Of a DNA stretch of 64,000 nt, positions 30,725 through 40,318 are shown piece after piece (within the stretch, counting starts at the first letter, position 1; each line of letters opens with the position of its first letter). The position numbers were made by a program, and so were the translations under genes. Location: contig CAWFLD010000004.1 of the NCBI GenBank assembly GCA_963816555.1, forward strand, positions 620,001 through 684,000, read 5' to 3'. The notes under the pieces are model-generated. The model made no database searches and had not been told where the DNA came from. It was given only the letters and a program-made list of their open reading frames with translations. The stretch is from Lutibaculum sp963816555 (GTDB lineage: Bacteria > Pseudomonadota > Alphaproteobacteria > Rhizobiales > Tepidamorphaceae).

Positions 30725-31536
30725 GCGGCCCTCCTGCTGAACAGCTTGTCGAAGAAACCGAACCGGCTCGTCGGCGCCGTCACCGGCACGTCCTGGCCCT
30801 CGAGACGCTTGGCGGCCGTGATGTAGGCGTTGCCGGCGGCGCTCTGCGGGTTGGAGATCGTGATCGGCGAGCCGAGGTTGGAGGCCTTGAGGACGTCCTC
30901 GCTCTCCGGGACGACGCCGAGCAGCGGGATCGACAGGATGTCGAGGACGTCATCGACCTTCAGCATCTCGCCGCGGCTGGCGCGCCGCGTGTCGTAGCGG
31001 GTCAGCAGCAGGTGCTTCTCGATCTGGTCGCCGCTCTCGGCCTTGGCGGTCTTGGAATCGAGCAGGCCGATGATGCGGTCGGAATCGCGCACCGAGGAGA
31101 TCTCGGGATTGGTCACCACCAGGGCCACGTCGGCGTGGCGCATGGCCAGCGTCGCGCCGCGCTCGATGCCGGCCGGGCTGTCGCAGATGATCCAGTCGAA
31201 GCTCTTGCGCAGCTCCTCGATGACGGTGTTGACGCCTTCCTCGGTCAGCGCGTCCTTGTCGCGGGTCTGCGAGGCCGGCAGGAGCGAGAGCGTCTCGATC
31301 TTCTTGTCGCGGATCAGCGCCTGGCTGAGCTTGGCGTCGCCGTTGATGACGTCGATCAGGTCGAACACCACCCGGCGCTCGGCGCCCATGATCAGGTCGA
31401 GGTTGCGAAGGCCCACGTCGAAATCGACGACGGCGACCTTCTTGCCCTCCTTGGCCAGAGCCGCGCTGAGGGCCGCAGCGGTGGTCGTCTTGCCGACGCC
31501 GCCCTTGCCAGATGTGACGACGAGTACTTTCGACAT
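30721..31536 (-). CDS. minD: Septum site-determining ATPase MinD, 271 aa
   Basis: Membrane-associated ATPase that recruits MinC. Deviant Walker A GKGGVGKTT at residues 10-18, DFDVGLRNLDL switch, DSPAGIERGA, and the C-terminal amphipathic targeting helix RFGFFDKLFSRR that binds the membrane. Length matches the family. Lies 21 bases after minC and overlaps minE. Confidence 0.96.
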   Translation of the reverse strand: MSKVLVVTSGKGGVGKTTTAAALSAALAKEGKKVAVVDFDVGLRNLDLIMGAERRVVFDLIDVINGDAKLSQALIRDKKIETLSLLPASQTRDKDALTEEGVNTVIEELRKSFDWIICDSPAGIERGATLAMRHADVALVVTNPEISSVRDSDRIIGLLDSKTAKAESGDQIEKHLLLTRYDTRRASRGEMLKVDDVLDILSIPLLGVVPESEDVLKASNLGSPITISNPQSAAGNAYITAAKRLEGQDVPVTAPTSRFGFFDKLFSRRAA

Positions 31537-31557
31537 GTCTTCGCGCCTCCGAAGAGT

Positions 31558-32310
31558 TCAGGTGAGATGGGTGAAGCGGATGGACACCCCGTCCAGCCGC
31601 GCCTGCACGCGCTTGCCGCGCAGCAGGGGATCGATGGTCTCGGCCGTCATGTAGACGGCGCCGATCGCGACGAACTCGGCGTCGAGGCGACCGCAGAAGA
31701 TGCGCGCGCCCTCGTCGTCGGACGCGCCGGCGCAGACGCGGCCGCGCAGCGCCCCGTAGACGTGGATGGAGCCGCCCGCCACCACCTCGGCGCCCGAGGC
31801 GACCGAGCCGGTGACGATGACGTCGCCGTCGGGATTGACGATCGACTGGCCGGACCGCACCGGGCCGTCGATGATGATGGTCTTGCCGGCGGCCGGCTCG
31901 TCGTCCTCGCCGTCCGCGGCCTCGTCCGCACCCTCGGACGGCTCGGCGGCCTGCGTCGCCGAGAGCGACGCCGCGGCCGTGATCTCGCGCATGCCCTGCT
32001 GGCGTGCCTGGCTGATGATCGGGGGCATGCCCATGGGCAGCCACGCCGACTCGACGCCGTCGATGCCCATGACCCGGATGCCGCGGTTCCTGAGCTCGGA
32101 CAGCAGCTCGAGCAGGCCTTCGCGGTCGATCTCGAATTTCGTGACGTCGAGCAGCACGGGCCGCCCGGAGAAGAAGTCGGGTGCGCCCTTCAGCCAGTGG
32201 TCGAGGCCGGCCAGCCACTCCTTCGCCTCGCCATCCGGCTGCAGCACGAAGGCGAGCAGCGAGCGGGCTTTGAGTTTGAGGGCGTTGCGGGGGTTTACGG
32301 GAGCGTTCAC
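31558..32310 (-). CDS. minC: Septum site-determining protein MinC, 250 aa
   Basis: Inhibitor of FtsZ ring formation. N-terminal FtsZ-inhibiting domain (about 8-110, LKARSLLAFVLQPDG to GVESAWLPMGMPPI), an acidic Ala/Glu linker (about 120-145), and the C-terminal right-handed beta-helix (about 147-248, IIIDGPVRSGQSI, DVIVTGSVASGAEVVAGGSIHVYGALRGR) that binds MinD and dimerises. First gene of the min operon. A perfect CtrA box lies 50-65 bases upstream of the ATG. Confidence 0.95.
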   Translation of the reverse strand: MNAPVNPRNALKLKARSLLAFVLQPDGEAKEWLAGLDHWLKGAPDFFSGRPVLLDVTKFEIDREGLLELLSELRNRGIRVMGIDGVESAWLPMGMPPIISQARQQGMREITAAASLSATQAAEPSEGADEAADGEDDEPAAGKTIIIDGPVRSGQSIVNPDGDVIVTGSVASGAEVVAGGSIHVYGALRGRVCAGASDDEGARIFCGRLDAEFVAIGAVYMTAETIDPLLRGKRVQARLDGVSIRFTHLT

Positions 32311-32359
32311 GGGTTCTTCACCAGTTTCGGTTCATGACCCCGATTTCGCGCCTGTATGG

Positions 32360-32375
32360 TTAATCGGCCGTTAAC
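32360..32375 (-). promoter_or_regulatory. CtrA box upstream of minCDE, TTAA-N7-TTAAC
   Basis: TTAA at 32360-32363, seven bases, TTAAC at 32371-32375: a perfect match to the CtrA consensus in a strongly GC-rich sequence. It is centred about 57 bases before the minC start. Direct CtrA control of minCDE is established in Sinorhizobium meliloti, which supports the call. Confidence 0.75.
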
Positions 32376-32440
32376 GGCGGCACGCTTCCCCGTTTACCTC
32401 CACGACTGTCCACAGCCTGTGTTGCAGCGAGGCCGATGCG

Positions 32441-32890
32441 TCACAGGCTGGCGGCGTGCAGGGCCTGCCCTGCCGCACGGTGGGAATCGGCCGAGCCTGC
32501 CTCGACCTCGGCGAAGTCGCCGCGCAGCGCCTTGAGGGCGGTGCGCTCCGCCTCGATCTCGCGGCGCGTGCGGATGCCGAGACGGCGCAGGACCGGCAGC
32601 GGCGGGCACCAGCCCTGGACGGCGTGCTGCAGAAGGAAGCCGGTCACGACGGCGGGCAGCGCCAGCCAGCGGCGGTCGTGGGCGGCCGCAAGCAGCGTGC
32701 CGCCGAGCGCCAGCGTCGCGGCGTTGGCCTCGAGCACGCGCTCGACGTCCCATTCCTCGTCGAGCTCGCGCAGGCGCCGCGGGATCTGGTGGGGATGGCG
32801 GGCGTGGTGGTGCACGCTCGCGACGATCTCGTCCTCGATCTGCCGGTTGATGGCGGACGCGGTGTTGGCGGAAACGCGGGCCGGGCGCAT
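32441..32890 (-). CDS. DUF2892-like membrane protein, 149 aa
   Basis: Unknown function. N-terminal part is polar and His-rich (ASVHHHARHPHQIPRRLREL) and may bind metal or just be a soluble cap; then two hydrophobic stretches (about 60-72 and 77-92, LALPAVVTGFLLQHAVQGWCPP) ending in LPVLRRLGIRTRREIE, the pattern of DUF2892/YgaP-type inner-membrane proteins where a WCPP-like turn follows helix 2. The C-terminal 40 residues are a charged helix. GGAGGTC precedes the ATG. Monocistronic, between minC and livM. Confidence 0.7.
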   Translation of the reverse strand: MRPARVSANTASAINRQIEDEIVASVHHHARHPHQIPRRLRELDEEWDVERVLEANAATLALGGTLLAAAHDRRWLALPAVVTGFLLQHAVQGWCPPLPVLRRLGIRTRREIEAERTALKALRGDFAEVEAGSADSHRAAGQALHAASL

Positions 32891-32964
32891 GGGAGACCTC
32901 CTCGATGTCGGTCACCTCAAATGCGCCGGACCCTCGCCCGGTTCGACCCTGCCCGCGCGGGCCG

Positions 32965-33934
32965 CTACCGCTTCGGCCGGACGCGGGCCAGGATCTCTCC
33001 GACGATGCCGCGCCGGAAGGTCAGGACGCAGATGACGAAGATCGAGCCCATCACCACGGTGACCCAGGAGCCGATGGTCGCCAGGTAGTTCTGCAGCGCG
33101 ATCACGACGCCGGCGCCGACCAGGGGCCCGAATATCGTGCCCATGCCGCCGATCAGCGTCATCAGCACGACCTCGCCCGGACATCTGCCAGTGCACGTCG
33201 GTCAGCGTCGCCGCCTGGAAGACGAAGACCTTCGTGGCGCCGGCGAGGCCGGTGAGCGTGGCCGAGATCGTGAAGGCCAGCACCTTGAAGCGCGTCACGT
33301 TGTAGCCGAGCGAGACCATGCGCGGCTCGTTCTCGCGGATCCCCTTCAGCGTCTGCCCGAAGGGCGAGTTGACGGTGCGGTAGATCACCAGGAAGCCGAT
33401 CAGGAAGATCGCCGCGACGAAGTAGTACATGGTCAGCGTGTCGCGCAGGTCGAACAGGCCGAAGGCCGTGCCGCGCGGGATGCCCTGGATGCCGTCCTCG
33501 CCGTGCGTGAACGGCACCTGCAGGCAGAAGAAATAGGCCATCTGCGCGAGCGCCAGCGTGATCATCGCGAAATAGATGCCGCGCTGGCGGATGGCGATGG
33601 CGCCGAAGACGAGGCCCATGACCCCGGCGACCGCCGTGCCGCAGAGGATGCCGAGCACCGTCGTCAGCCCCCAGACCTTCACCGCGTGCCCCGCCACGTA
33701 GGCCGCCATGCCGAAGAAGGCCGCGTGGCCGAACGACAGGAGGCCGACATAGCCGAGCATCAGGTTGAACGCGCAGGCGAACAGCGCGAAGCACATGAGC
33801 TTCATCAGGAAGACGGGATAGAGCCCGAGGAACGGCGCCACCAGCAGGAGGACGATCCCGATGCCGGCGACGATCCAGGTGCCCGTCCTGCGGCGGCCCT
33901 CGACCGCCGGTTGCCTTGCCACCGCCTCGCTCAT
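32965..33934 (-). CDS. livM: Branched-chain amino acid ABC transporter permease LivM, one apparent frameshift
   Basis: Inner-membrane permease subunit, about nine helices, with the LivM signatures NLMLGYVGLLSFGHAAFFG, RGIYFAMITLALAQM and GIRENEPRMVSLGYN. It starts at the ATG overlapping the livH stop (ATGA, 33931-33934). One extra base near 33177 separates the last part (EVVLMTLIGGMGTIFGPLVG, the EAA-like loop that meets the ATPase, and ALQNYLATIG) from the rest. Corrected length is 322 codons. Last gene of the livGFKHM operon. A short GC palindrome follows immediately after the stop. Confidence 0.88.
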
Positions 33935-34823
33935 TCCCGCGGCCTCCCGAACAGGCCGTTCGGCCGGATGACGCAGCACGATCGCCATGATGACGAAGAC
34001 GACCGTCGAGGACGCCTCGGGGTAGAAGGTCTTGGTCAGGCCCTCGATCAGGCCGATGCCGAGGCCGGTGACGATGGAGCCGAGGATCGAGCCGAGCCCG
34101 CCGATGACGACGATGGCGAAGACGACGATGATCAGGTTCTGCCCCATGATCGGGCTGACCGTGTAGACGGGCGCGGCGAGGATGCCGGCGAAGCCCGCCA
34201 GCGCCACCGCGAAGCCGTAGGTCAGCGTCATCATCAGCGGCACGTTGATGCCGAAGGCGCGGACGAGCTCGCGGTTCTCGACCGCCGCCCTGAGATAGGC
34301 GCCGAGCCGCGTCCGCTCGATCAGCAGCCAGGTGCCGAAGCACACGATCAGCGAGGCGACGATCACCCAGCCGCGATAGGCGGGCAGGAACATGAAGCCG
34401 AGATTGTAGCCGCCCTTGAGCACGTCCGGCGGCGCGTAGGGCTGGCCGGAGACGCCGTAGAAATTGATGAACAGCCCCTCGATGATCAGCGCCAGGCCGA
34501 AGGTCAGGAGCAGGCCGTAGAGGTGGTCGAGATCGTAGAGCCGCGACAGCATGGTGCGCTCGATGACGATCCCGAAGAGCGCCGACGATGAGCGGCGCGA
34601 GCACGAGGCCCGGCCAGTAGCCGATGCCGAGATAGTTGAGCAGGAGCCAGGCGACGAAGGCGCCGGTCATGTAGAGCGCGCCGTGCGCGAAGTTGATGAT
34701 GTTGAGGACGCCGAAGATGACGGCCAGCCCGAGGCTCAGCAGGGCGTAGAACGACCCGTTGATGAGCCCGATCAGGAGCTGCCCGAACAGAAGCGGCGCC
34801 GGGACCCCGAGTAGCGCCTGCAT
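33931..34823 (-). CDS. livH: Branched-chain amino acid ABC transporter permease LivH, two apparent frameshifts
   Basis: Second permease subunit: GQLLIGLINGSFYALLSLGLA N-terminus, LNIINFAHGALYMTGAF, GLLLTFGLALIIEGLF, RAVAENRE-like RAAVENRELVRAFGIN and GQNLIIVVFAIVVIGGLGSILGS near the end, all LivH features. Extra bases occur near 34582 (LIV-ALFGIVIERTMLSRL) and near 33972 (IMAIVL then LIRPNGLFGRPRE). Corrected length is 296 codons and the end overlaps livM by four bases. Downstream of livK, with an RNA hairpin between them. Confidence 0.88.
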
Positions 34824-34859
34824 CGCGCCCTATCCCTTCCCTGTCCTTCGGCTTTGGAG

Positions 34860-34892
34860 GGCCCGGGGCGCGCGCGAGGCGCGCTCCGGGCC
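34860..34892 (-). repeat. Intercistronic stem-loop between livK and livH
   Basis: GGCCCGG and CCGGGCC arms (34860-34866, 34886-34892) extended inward by GCGCGC/GCGCGC after one mismatch, with a five-base loop: about 13 paired bases. It sits 19 bases after the livK stop and 37 before livH, where a stem can stabilise or partly terminate the transcript so that the binding protein is made in excess. Confidence 0.6.
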
Positions 34893-34910
34893 GCTGTTTC
34901 CGGTTTCCGA

Positions 34911-36123
34911 CTACTGCTTGGCCAGCTTGCAGGTGCTCTCCTCGAGCGGCTGGAAGGCGTCCTTGCCGGCGATCGTCTTGACGATGTTGTAGTAGTCCCA
35001 CTTGCCCTTGGACTCGTCGGGCGACTTGACCTGCACGAGGTACATGTCGTGCATCATCACGCCGTCCGGCCGGATCGTCCCGTCCTCGGCGAAGAAGTCG
35101 TGGATCGGCATCTTCTTCATCTGGTCGACGGCCGCCTTGCCGCCGTCGTCGTCGATCTCGTCCACGGCCTTGAGGTAGTGGGTCACGGCGGAATAGACGC
35201 CGGCCTGCACCATCGTCGGCTTCTGGCCGTTCATCCGCTCGGCGAACCGGTCGGCGAACTTGCGGGTCTCCTCGTTGCGGTCCCAGTAGAAGCCGGTCGT
35301 CAGGGTCAGCCCGTGCGCCACGTCGAGGCCGAGCGCGTCGACGTCGGTGATGAAGCCGAGCAGCGCGGCGAGCTGCTGGCCGCCCTGGACGATGCCGAAG
35401 GAGTTGGCCTGCTTGATCGCGTTCGTCGTGTCGCCGCCGGCATTGGCGAGGCCGATGACGTCGGCGCCGGAGGCCTGCGCCTGCAGCAGGTAGGAGGAGA
35501 AGTCCGAGGTCGACAGCGGATGGTTGACCGAGCCCAGCACCTTGCCGCCGTTCGCCTCGATCGACCGCGGTCGTGTCGGCCTGCAGCTGGTGGCCGAAGG
35601 CGTAGTCGGCGGTCAGGAAGAACCAGGTCTTGCCGCCATTGTCGACGACCGCCTTGCCGGTGCCGACCGCGAGCGCGTGGGTGTCGTAGGTCCAGTGCAC
35701 GAAGGTCGGGGCGCACTGGTCGTTCGTCAGGGCGGTGGTCGCCGCGCCGCTGTTGAGGAAGGCGGTGTCCTTGTCGGAGGTCACCTGCTGCACCGCCAGC
35801 GCCACGGAGGAGGTCGGCACGTCGACGATCACGTCCACGCCGTCCTCGTCGATCCACTGGCGGGCGACGTTCGAGCCGACGTCCGGCTTGTTCTGGTGGT
35901 CGGCGGACAGCACCTCGATCGGCATGTCGTTGACCTTGCCGCCGAAGTCCTCGACCGCCATCTTGGCCGCCTCGACGGAGCCCGGGCCCGACAGGTCGGA
36001 GTAGAGGCCGGACATGTCGGTGAGCACGCCGATCTTCACGACGCCGTCGGAGATCTCTGCATTCGCGGCGCTGGCGATCGTCACCAGCGCGGTCGTCGCG
36101 ATTGCCACCTTCAATAGCTTCAT
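34911..36123 (-). CDS. livK: Branched-chain amino acid ABC transporter substrate-binding protein, one apparent frameshift
   Basis: Periplasmic binding protein of the LivK type. Signal peptide MKLLKVAIATTALVTIASAANA, then EISDGVVKIGVLTDMSGLYSDLSG with the family VKIGVLTD start. The second lobe contains DVIGLANAGGDTTNAIKQA and ends CKLAKQ. One extra base near 35562 shifts TTAV to IEANGGKVLGSVNHPL. Corrected length is 403 codons. The start at 36123 has GGGAGGAAG before it. Two cysteines (one per lobe end) may form a disulfide. Lies after livF (47 bases) and before livH (87 bases). Confidence 0.9.
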
Positions 36124-36170
36124 AGGTCTTCCTCCCTCTTGGATTGACCCCTCTGGCGCGCGCACGCGGG

Positions 36171-36884
<714 letters not shown>

Positions 36885-36893
36885 CGCAGGTCC

Positions 36894-37646
36894 TCACTCA
36901 TCGCCCGTCCCCATGTAGGCCTGGCGCACGTCGGGGTTCTTCGAAACCTCGTCGTAGGTGCCCTCGGCGAGGATCTGGCCGCGCTGCAGCACGGTGATGC
37001 GGTCGGACAGGGTGGCGACGACCTCGAGATTGTGCTCGACCATCAGCACCGTGCGGTTCTTCGAGACCTTGCGGATCAGCTCCGAGACGCGGGCGATGTC
37101 CTCGTGCCCCATGCCGGCCATCGGCTCGTCGAGCAGCATGACCTTCGGCTCGAGCGCCAGCGTCGTGGCGATCTCGAGCGCCCGCTTGCGGCCGTAGGCG
37201 AGCTCGCCCGCCGGCGTCTCGACGAACTCTGAAAGCCCCACCGCGTCGAGCAGCTCCCGCGCCCGCTCGTGCAGGCGGGTCAGCACGTCCGAGGGCTTCC
37301 AGAAGTGAAACGACAGGCCCGTCGGCCGCTGCAGCGCGAGCCGCACGTTCTCGAGCGCCGTCAGGTGCGGGAACACCGCCGAGATCTGGAAGGACCGCAC
37401 CAGCCCCTCGCGCGCGACCTGGTCGGGCGCCGTCTTCGTGATGTCGCGCCCGTCGAAGCGGATCGAGCCGGCCGAGGGCTGCAGGAACTTCGTGATCAGG
37501 TTGAAGCAGGTCGTCTTGCCCGCGCCGTTGGGGCCGATGAGCGCGTGTATGCTGCCCTGCCGCACGCGCAGGTTCACGTCCTTCACGGCGACAAAACCAG
37601 CGAACTGCTTGGTAAGTCCGTCAGTCTCCAGAATGAAGTCGGACAT
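36894..37646 (-). CDS. livG: Branched-chain amino acid ABC transporter ATPase LivG, 250 aa
   Basis: Second cytoplasmic ATPase of the system and first gene of the operon. Walker A GPNGAGKTTCFNLIT, EGLVRSFQISAVFPHLTALENV (LivG-specific), signature LAYGRKRALEIATTLAL in place of LSGGQ as usual in LivG, Walker B VMLLDEPMAGMGHED and VEHNLEVV. The preceding 262 bases hold the operon promoter, whose elements I could not identify. Confidence 0.95.
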   Translation of the reverse strand: MSDFILETDGLTKQFAGFVAVKDVNLRVRQGSIHALIGPNGAGKTTCFNLITKFLQPSAGSIRFDGRDITKTAPDQVAREGLVRSFQISAVFPHLTALENVRLALQRPTGLSFHFWKPSDVLTRLHERARELLDAVGLSEFVETPAGELAYGRKRALEIATTLALEPKVMLLDEPMAGMGHEDIARVSELIRKVSKNRTVLMVEHNLEVVATLSDRITVLQRGQILAEGTYDEVSKNPDVRQAYMGTGDE

Positions 37647-37908
37647 TTCCCCGCCAGAGCCGCGTTATCATGGCTTCTTTTGCATAACAGGTATCCGCCC
37701 TGCGCATAGATGTCCATAGCGCTTGCCGCCCTGCAGCATGTCCGCGCCGGCTTCGCGGCGGCCCCTGGCGCGGTGACGCTACGGCCCCGGAGCGTGCGTC
37801 TGACACGCGGGCCCGGGCGGCTGTCGCGGCCGGGTAATCCACGGGTGCACTGGCCGGCTCCGGGATCGACGCCTACCTCATGGGGGAACAGGCTCGGGAG
37901 ATTCGGGA

Positions 37909-38277
37909 ATGCGCTTCGTCTGGCTCGGAGGAGGATGGATCGCCGTCGCGCTCGGCGCGGCCGGCATCGTGCTGCCGCTCGTGCCGACGACGCCGTTCCT
38001 GCTGCTGGCGGCCTTCTGCTTCGCACGCTCATCGCCGCGGGTGCACGACTGGCTGGTGAGCCACCCGCGCTTCGGGCCGTCGATCCGCGACTGGCGCGAG
38101 CACGGGGCGATCGGCCGCCGGGCGAAGATCGCGGCGCTCGCCGCCCTCGCGGCGGCGCTCTCGGTGAGCGTTCTGGCCGGGATGGAAGGCTGGGTGATCG
38201 CGCTGCAGGCGACGGTCGCTCTTGCCGTCGCGACCTTCATCCTGTCGCGGCCGAGCGCGCCGCGGCCGGCGGCCTGA
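37909..38277 (+). CDS. DUF454 (YbaN-like) membrane protein, 122 aa
   Basis: Small inner-membrane protein of the DUF454/YbaN family: WLGGGWIAVALGAAGIVLPLVPTTPFLLLAAFCFARSSPRVHDWL is the diagnostic first half, with the PTTPF turn between two helices and the R-x-P-RFGPSIRDWREHGAI loop after it. Two more helices close the protein. Function in the family is unknown; in other bacteria it is found near haem or iron genes. Divergent from livG with 262 bases between. Confidence 0.85.
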   Translation: MRFVWLGGGWIAVALGAAGIVLPLVPTTPFLLLAAFCFARSSPRVHDWLVSHPRFGPSIRDWREHGAIGRRAKIAALAALAAALSVSVLAGMEGWVIALQATVALAVATFILSRPSAPRPAA

Positions 38278-38287
38278 CGGGCCGCCT

Positions 38288-38467
38288 TCAGTCCGTCTCG
38301 ATCGGCGGCGGCCCCTGGTGCAGCCGCGGGTTCGACGCCGGGTCGACATGCACGACCTCGCGCTCCGCGTAGCGGCCCGCGGAGCTCACGGACAGCATCT
38401 CGTAGGCCCAGATCGTCACGCCGGACAGCAGGAGGGCGAGACAGCAGCCTGCAAGGAAGCCCTTCAT
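38288..38467 (-). CDS. Small single-helix protein at the end of the formate dehydrogenase operon, 59 aa
   Basis: Short gene: MKGFLAGCCLALLLSGVTIW forms one membrane helix or signal anchor, then AYEMLSVSSAGRYAEREVVHVDPASNPRLHQGPPPIETD. It begins 10 bases after the fdh gamma stop with a GAGGATAC site before its ATG, so it is the last gene of the operon. I recognise no family. The single helix and periplasmic-looking tail suggest a small accessory or assembly subunit of the membrane-bound formate dehydrogenase; that is inference from position. Confidence 0.65.
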   Translation of the reverse strand: MKGFLAGCCLALLLSGVTIWAYEMLSVSSAGRYAEREVVHVDPASNPRLHQGPPPIETD

Positions 38468-38477
38468 CGTATCCTCC

Positions 38478-39707
38478 TCACTCCGCCGGCTCGGCGGGCG
38501 CCTTGCCCTTCGAGACGAGCTTCTCGTACCAGATCGAGTGGTGCTCGTGCGCCCAGTTGCGGTCGACGCGGCCCGACCACATCGCGTCGAACGCGCCCTC
38601 CATGCCGACGGTGCCGATATAGATGTGGCCGATGATGAGGCCGATCATGCCGAGCGCCGCGCCGGCGTGGAACGTCTGGGCGATCTGCATGCCGTCATAG
38701 CCGAACAGCGTGAAGGGGAACATCATCACGAGGCCGGTGCCGATCAGCGTCGCGCCGCCGATCAGCACGAACCAGTAGATGAGCTTCTGCCCGGCGTTGA
38801 AGCGCGGCGCCGGCGGCGGGTCGATCCGCGGATCGATCATGCCGCCGCCCTTCTTCAGCCACCTGAGGTCGATGCCGGTGATGATGTTCTGCCAGATCCA
38901 CATGACGATCATCATGAGCAGGCCCAGCGTGAACGGCACGAGCAGCGAGATGTGCAGCCAGACCGAGCCCTCCGCGAGGTCGCCGTACCAGTTGGCGCCG
39001 AGCCAGGGCCGGATCAGGCTCTTGCCGTAGAGCACGATCAGGCCGGTGATCGCGAGGAGCACGAAGCTCGTCGCGGTCATCCAGTGGTTCGTCCGCTCGA
39101 TGACGTTGAAGCGCTGCACGGTGCGGCCGCTGAAGCCCTCCTTCACCTTCACCCGGCCGCGGATCGCCAGGAAGAAGGCGAGGAGCGCGGTGACGCCGAA
39201 GACGAAGAAGCCGCCGCCATAGGTGATGCGGTCGTTGTGGGCGTTGCGCCAGAAGCGGCCCTGCGGCTGCTCGAAGACGCGCATGGTCCGCCCCGGCAGC
39301 GACGAGGAGCCCTCCTCGAAGGCGGGGTTGCGCAACAGCGGCTCGTCCTGCTTCGCCCGGGCGAGCCAGGACTGGAACAGCTGGGCGCCCGGCTCGTCGA
39401 GGACGCGCGGCCCGTCGCCGGGAAGCACGCTCAGCGGCGGCTCGTTGCCGCGCGCCTGCGGGGCCGGCTCGCCGGGCGCCGGGCCCGTGTCGCCGCGCCA
39501 GCGCAAGAGCTGGGCGCGGCGCTCGAGCGCCGCCTGGGCTGCCGCGCTTCCGGCCGGGTCGTCGGCCTGCGAGCCGCCGATGACGCCGTTCGTCGGCACG
39601 ACGTGGTGCTCGGGGCCGAGCGACAGGACGCCGATCCAGGCGATGAAGCCGAGGCAGACGAGCCCGACGAGAACCGCGATGCCGCGTAGCATGGCCTGCC
39701 TCCTCAC
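38478..39707 (-). CDS. fdhC: Formate dehydrogenase gamma subunit (cytochrome b556), 409 aa
   Basis: Membrane di-haem cytochrome b that passes electrons from formate to quinone. The cytochrome part (about 185-400) has four helices with haem histidines in RTNHWMTATSFVLLAITG, VWLHISLLV, FHAGAALGMIGLIIGHIY. It has the long N-terminal region of the alphaproteobacterial form: one helix at 10-28 and a roughly 110-residue periplasmic stretch (ALERRAQLLRWRGDTGPAPGEPAPQ...), then a further helix around 150-170. Overlaps fdhB by four bases (ATGA). Confidence 0.92.
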   Translation of the reverse strand: MRRQAMLRGIAVLVGLVCLGFIAWIGVLSLGPEHHVVPTNGVIGGSQADDPAGSAAAQAALERRAQLLRWRGDTGPAPGEPAPQARGNEPPLSVLPGDGPRVLDEPGAQLFQSWLARAKQDEPLLRNPAFEEGSSSLPGRTMRVFEQPQGRFWRNAHNDRITYGGGFFVFGVTALLAFFLAIRGRVKVKEGFSGRTVQRFNVIERTNHWMTATSFVLLAITGLIVLYGKSLIRPWLGANWYGDLAEGSVWLHISLLVPFTLGLLMMIVMWIWQNIITGIDLRWLKKGGGMIDPRIDPPPAPRFNAGQKLIYWFVLIGGATLIGTGLVMMFPFTLFGYDGMQIAQTFHAGAALGMIGLIIGHIYIGTVGMEGAFDAMWSGRVDRNWAHEHHSIWYEKLVSKGKAPAEPAE

Positions 39708-40303
39708 TCTCCGACGACCGGGCCGTAATAGGCCGTGGACCAGCCCCAGGCGCCCGAGCCGTAGCCGCGCTTGACGACGCGCTCCTTGTAGATGTCGGCG
39801 ACGACCTCGCCGTCACCGGCCAGCAGCGCGCGCGTCGAGCAGACCTCGGCGCAGAGCGGCAGCTTGCCCTCGGCGATGCGGTTGCGGCCGTATTTGAGGT
39901 ACTCCTCCTCGGAGTTGTCTGGCTCGGGACCGCCGGCGCAGAAGGTGCACTTGTCCATCTTGCCGCGGCTGCCGAAGTTCGACGCCTTGGGAAACTGCGG
40001 TGCGCCGAACGGGCAGGCGTAGAAGCAGTAGCCGCAGCCGATGCAGATGTCCTTGTCGTGCAGGACGATGCCCTCGTCGGTCTGGTAGATGCAGCGCACC
40101 GGGCAGACCGCGACGCACGGCGCGTCGGTGCAGTGCATGCACGAGATCGCGATCGACCGCTCGTCTGGGTGGCCGTCGTTCAGCGTCACGACGCGCCGCC
40201 GGACCATGCCCCAGGGCACCTGGTGCTCGTTCTTGCAGACCGTCGAGCAGGCGTTGCATTCGATGCAGCGCTCGGAGTCGCAGAGAAACTTCATGCGTGC
40301 CAT
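39704..40303 (-). CDS. fdhB: Formate dehydrogenase beta subunit (four 4Fe-4S ferredoxin), 199 aa
   Basis: Iron-sulfur electron-transfer subunit between the catalytic subunit and the cytochrome. Four cysteine clusters: CIECNACSTVC, CMHCTDAPCVAVCP, CIGCGYCFYACPFG and, with the C-terminal CTFCAGG/LCAEVC, the set for four 4Fe-4S centres. Unlike the E. coli FdnH form it has no C-terminal membrane helix, the usual state in Rhizobiales (FDH3 type). Starts 15 bases after fdhA. Confidence 0.94.
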   Translation of the reverse strand: MARMKFLCDSERCIECNACSTVCKNEHQVPWGMVRRRVVTLNDGHPDERSIAISCMHCTDAPCVAVCPVRCIYQTDEGIVLHDKDICIGCGYCFYACPFGAPQFPKASNFGSRGKMDKCTFCAGGPEPDNSEEEYLKYGRNRIAEGKLPLCAEVCSTRALLAGDGEVVADIYKERVVKRGYGSGAWGWSTAYYGPVVGE

Positions 40304-40318
40304 GTCTCAGGCTTCTCC

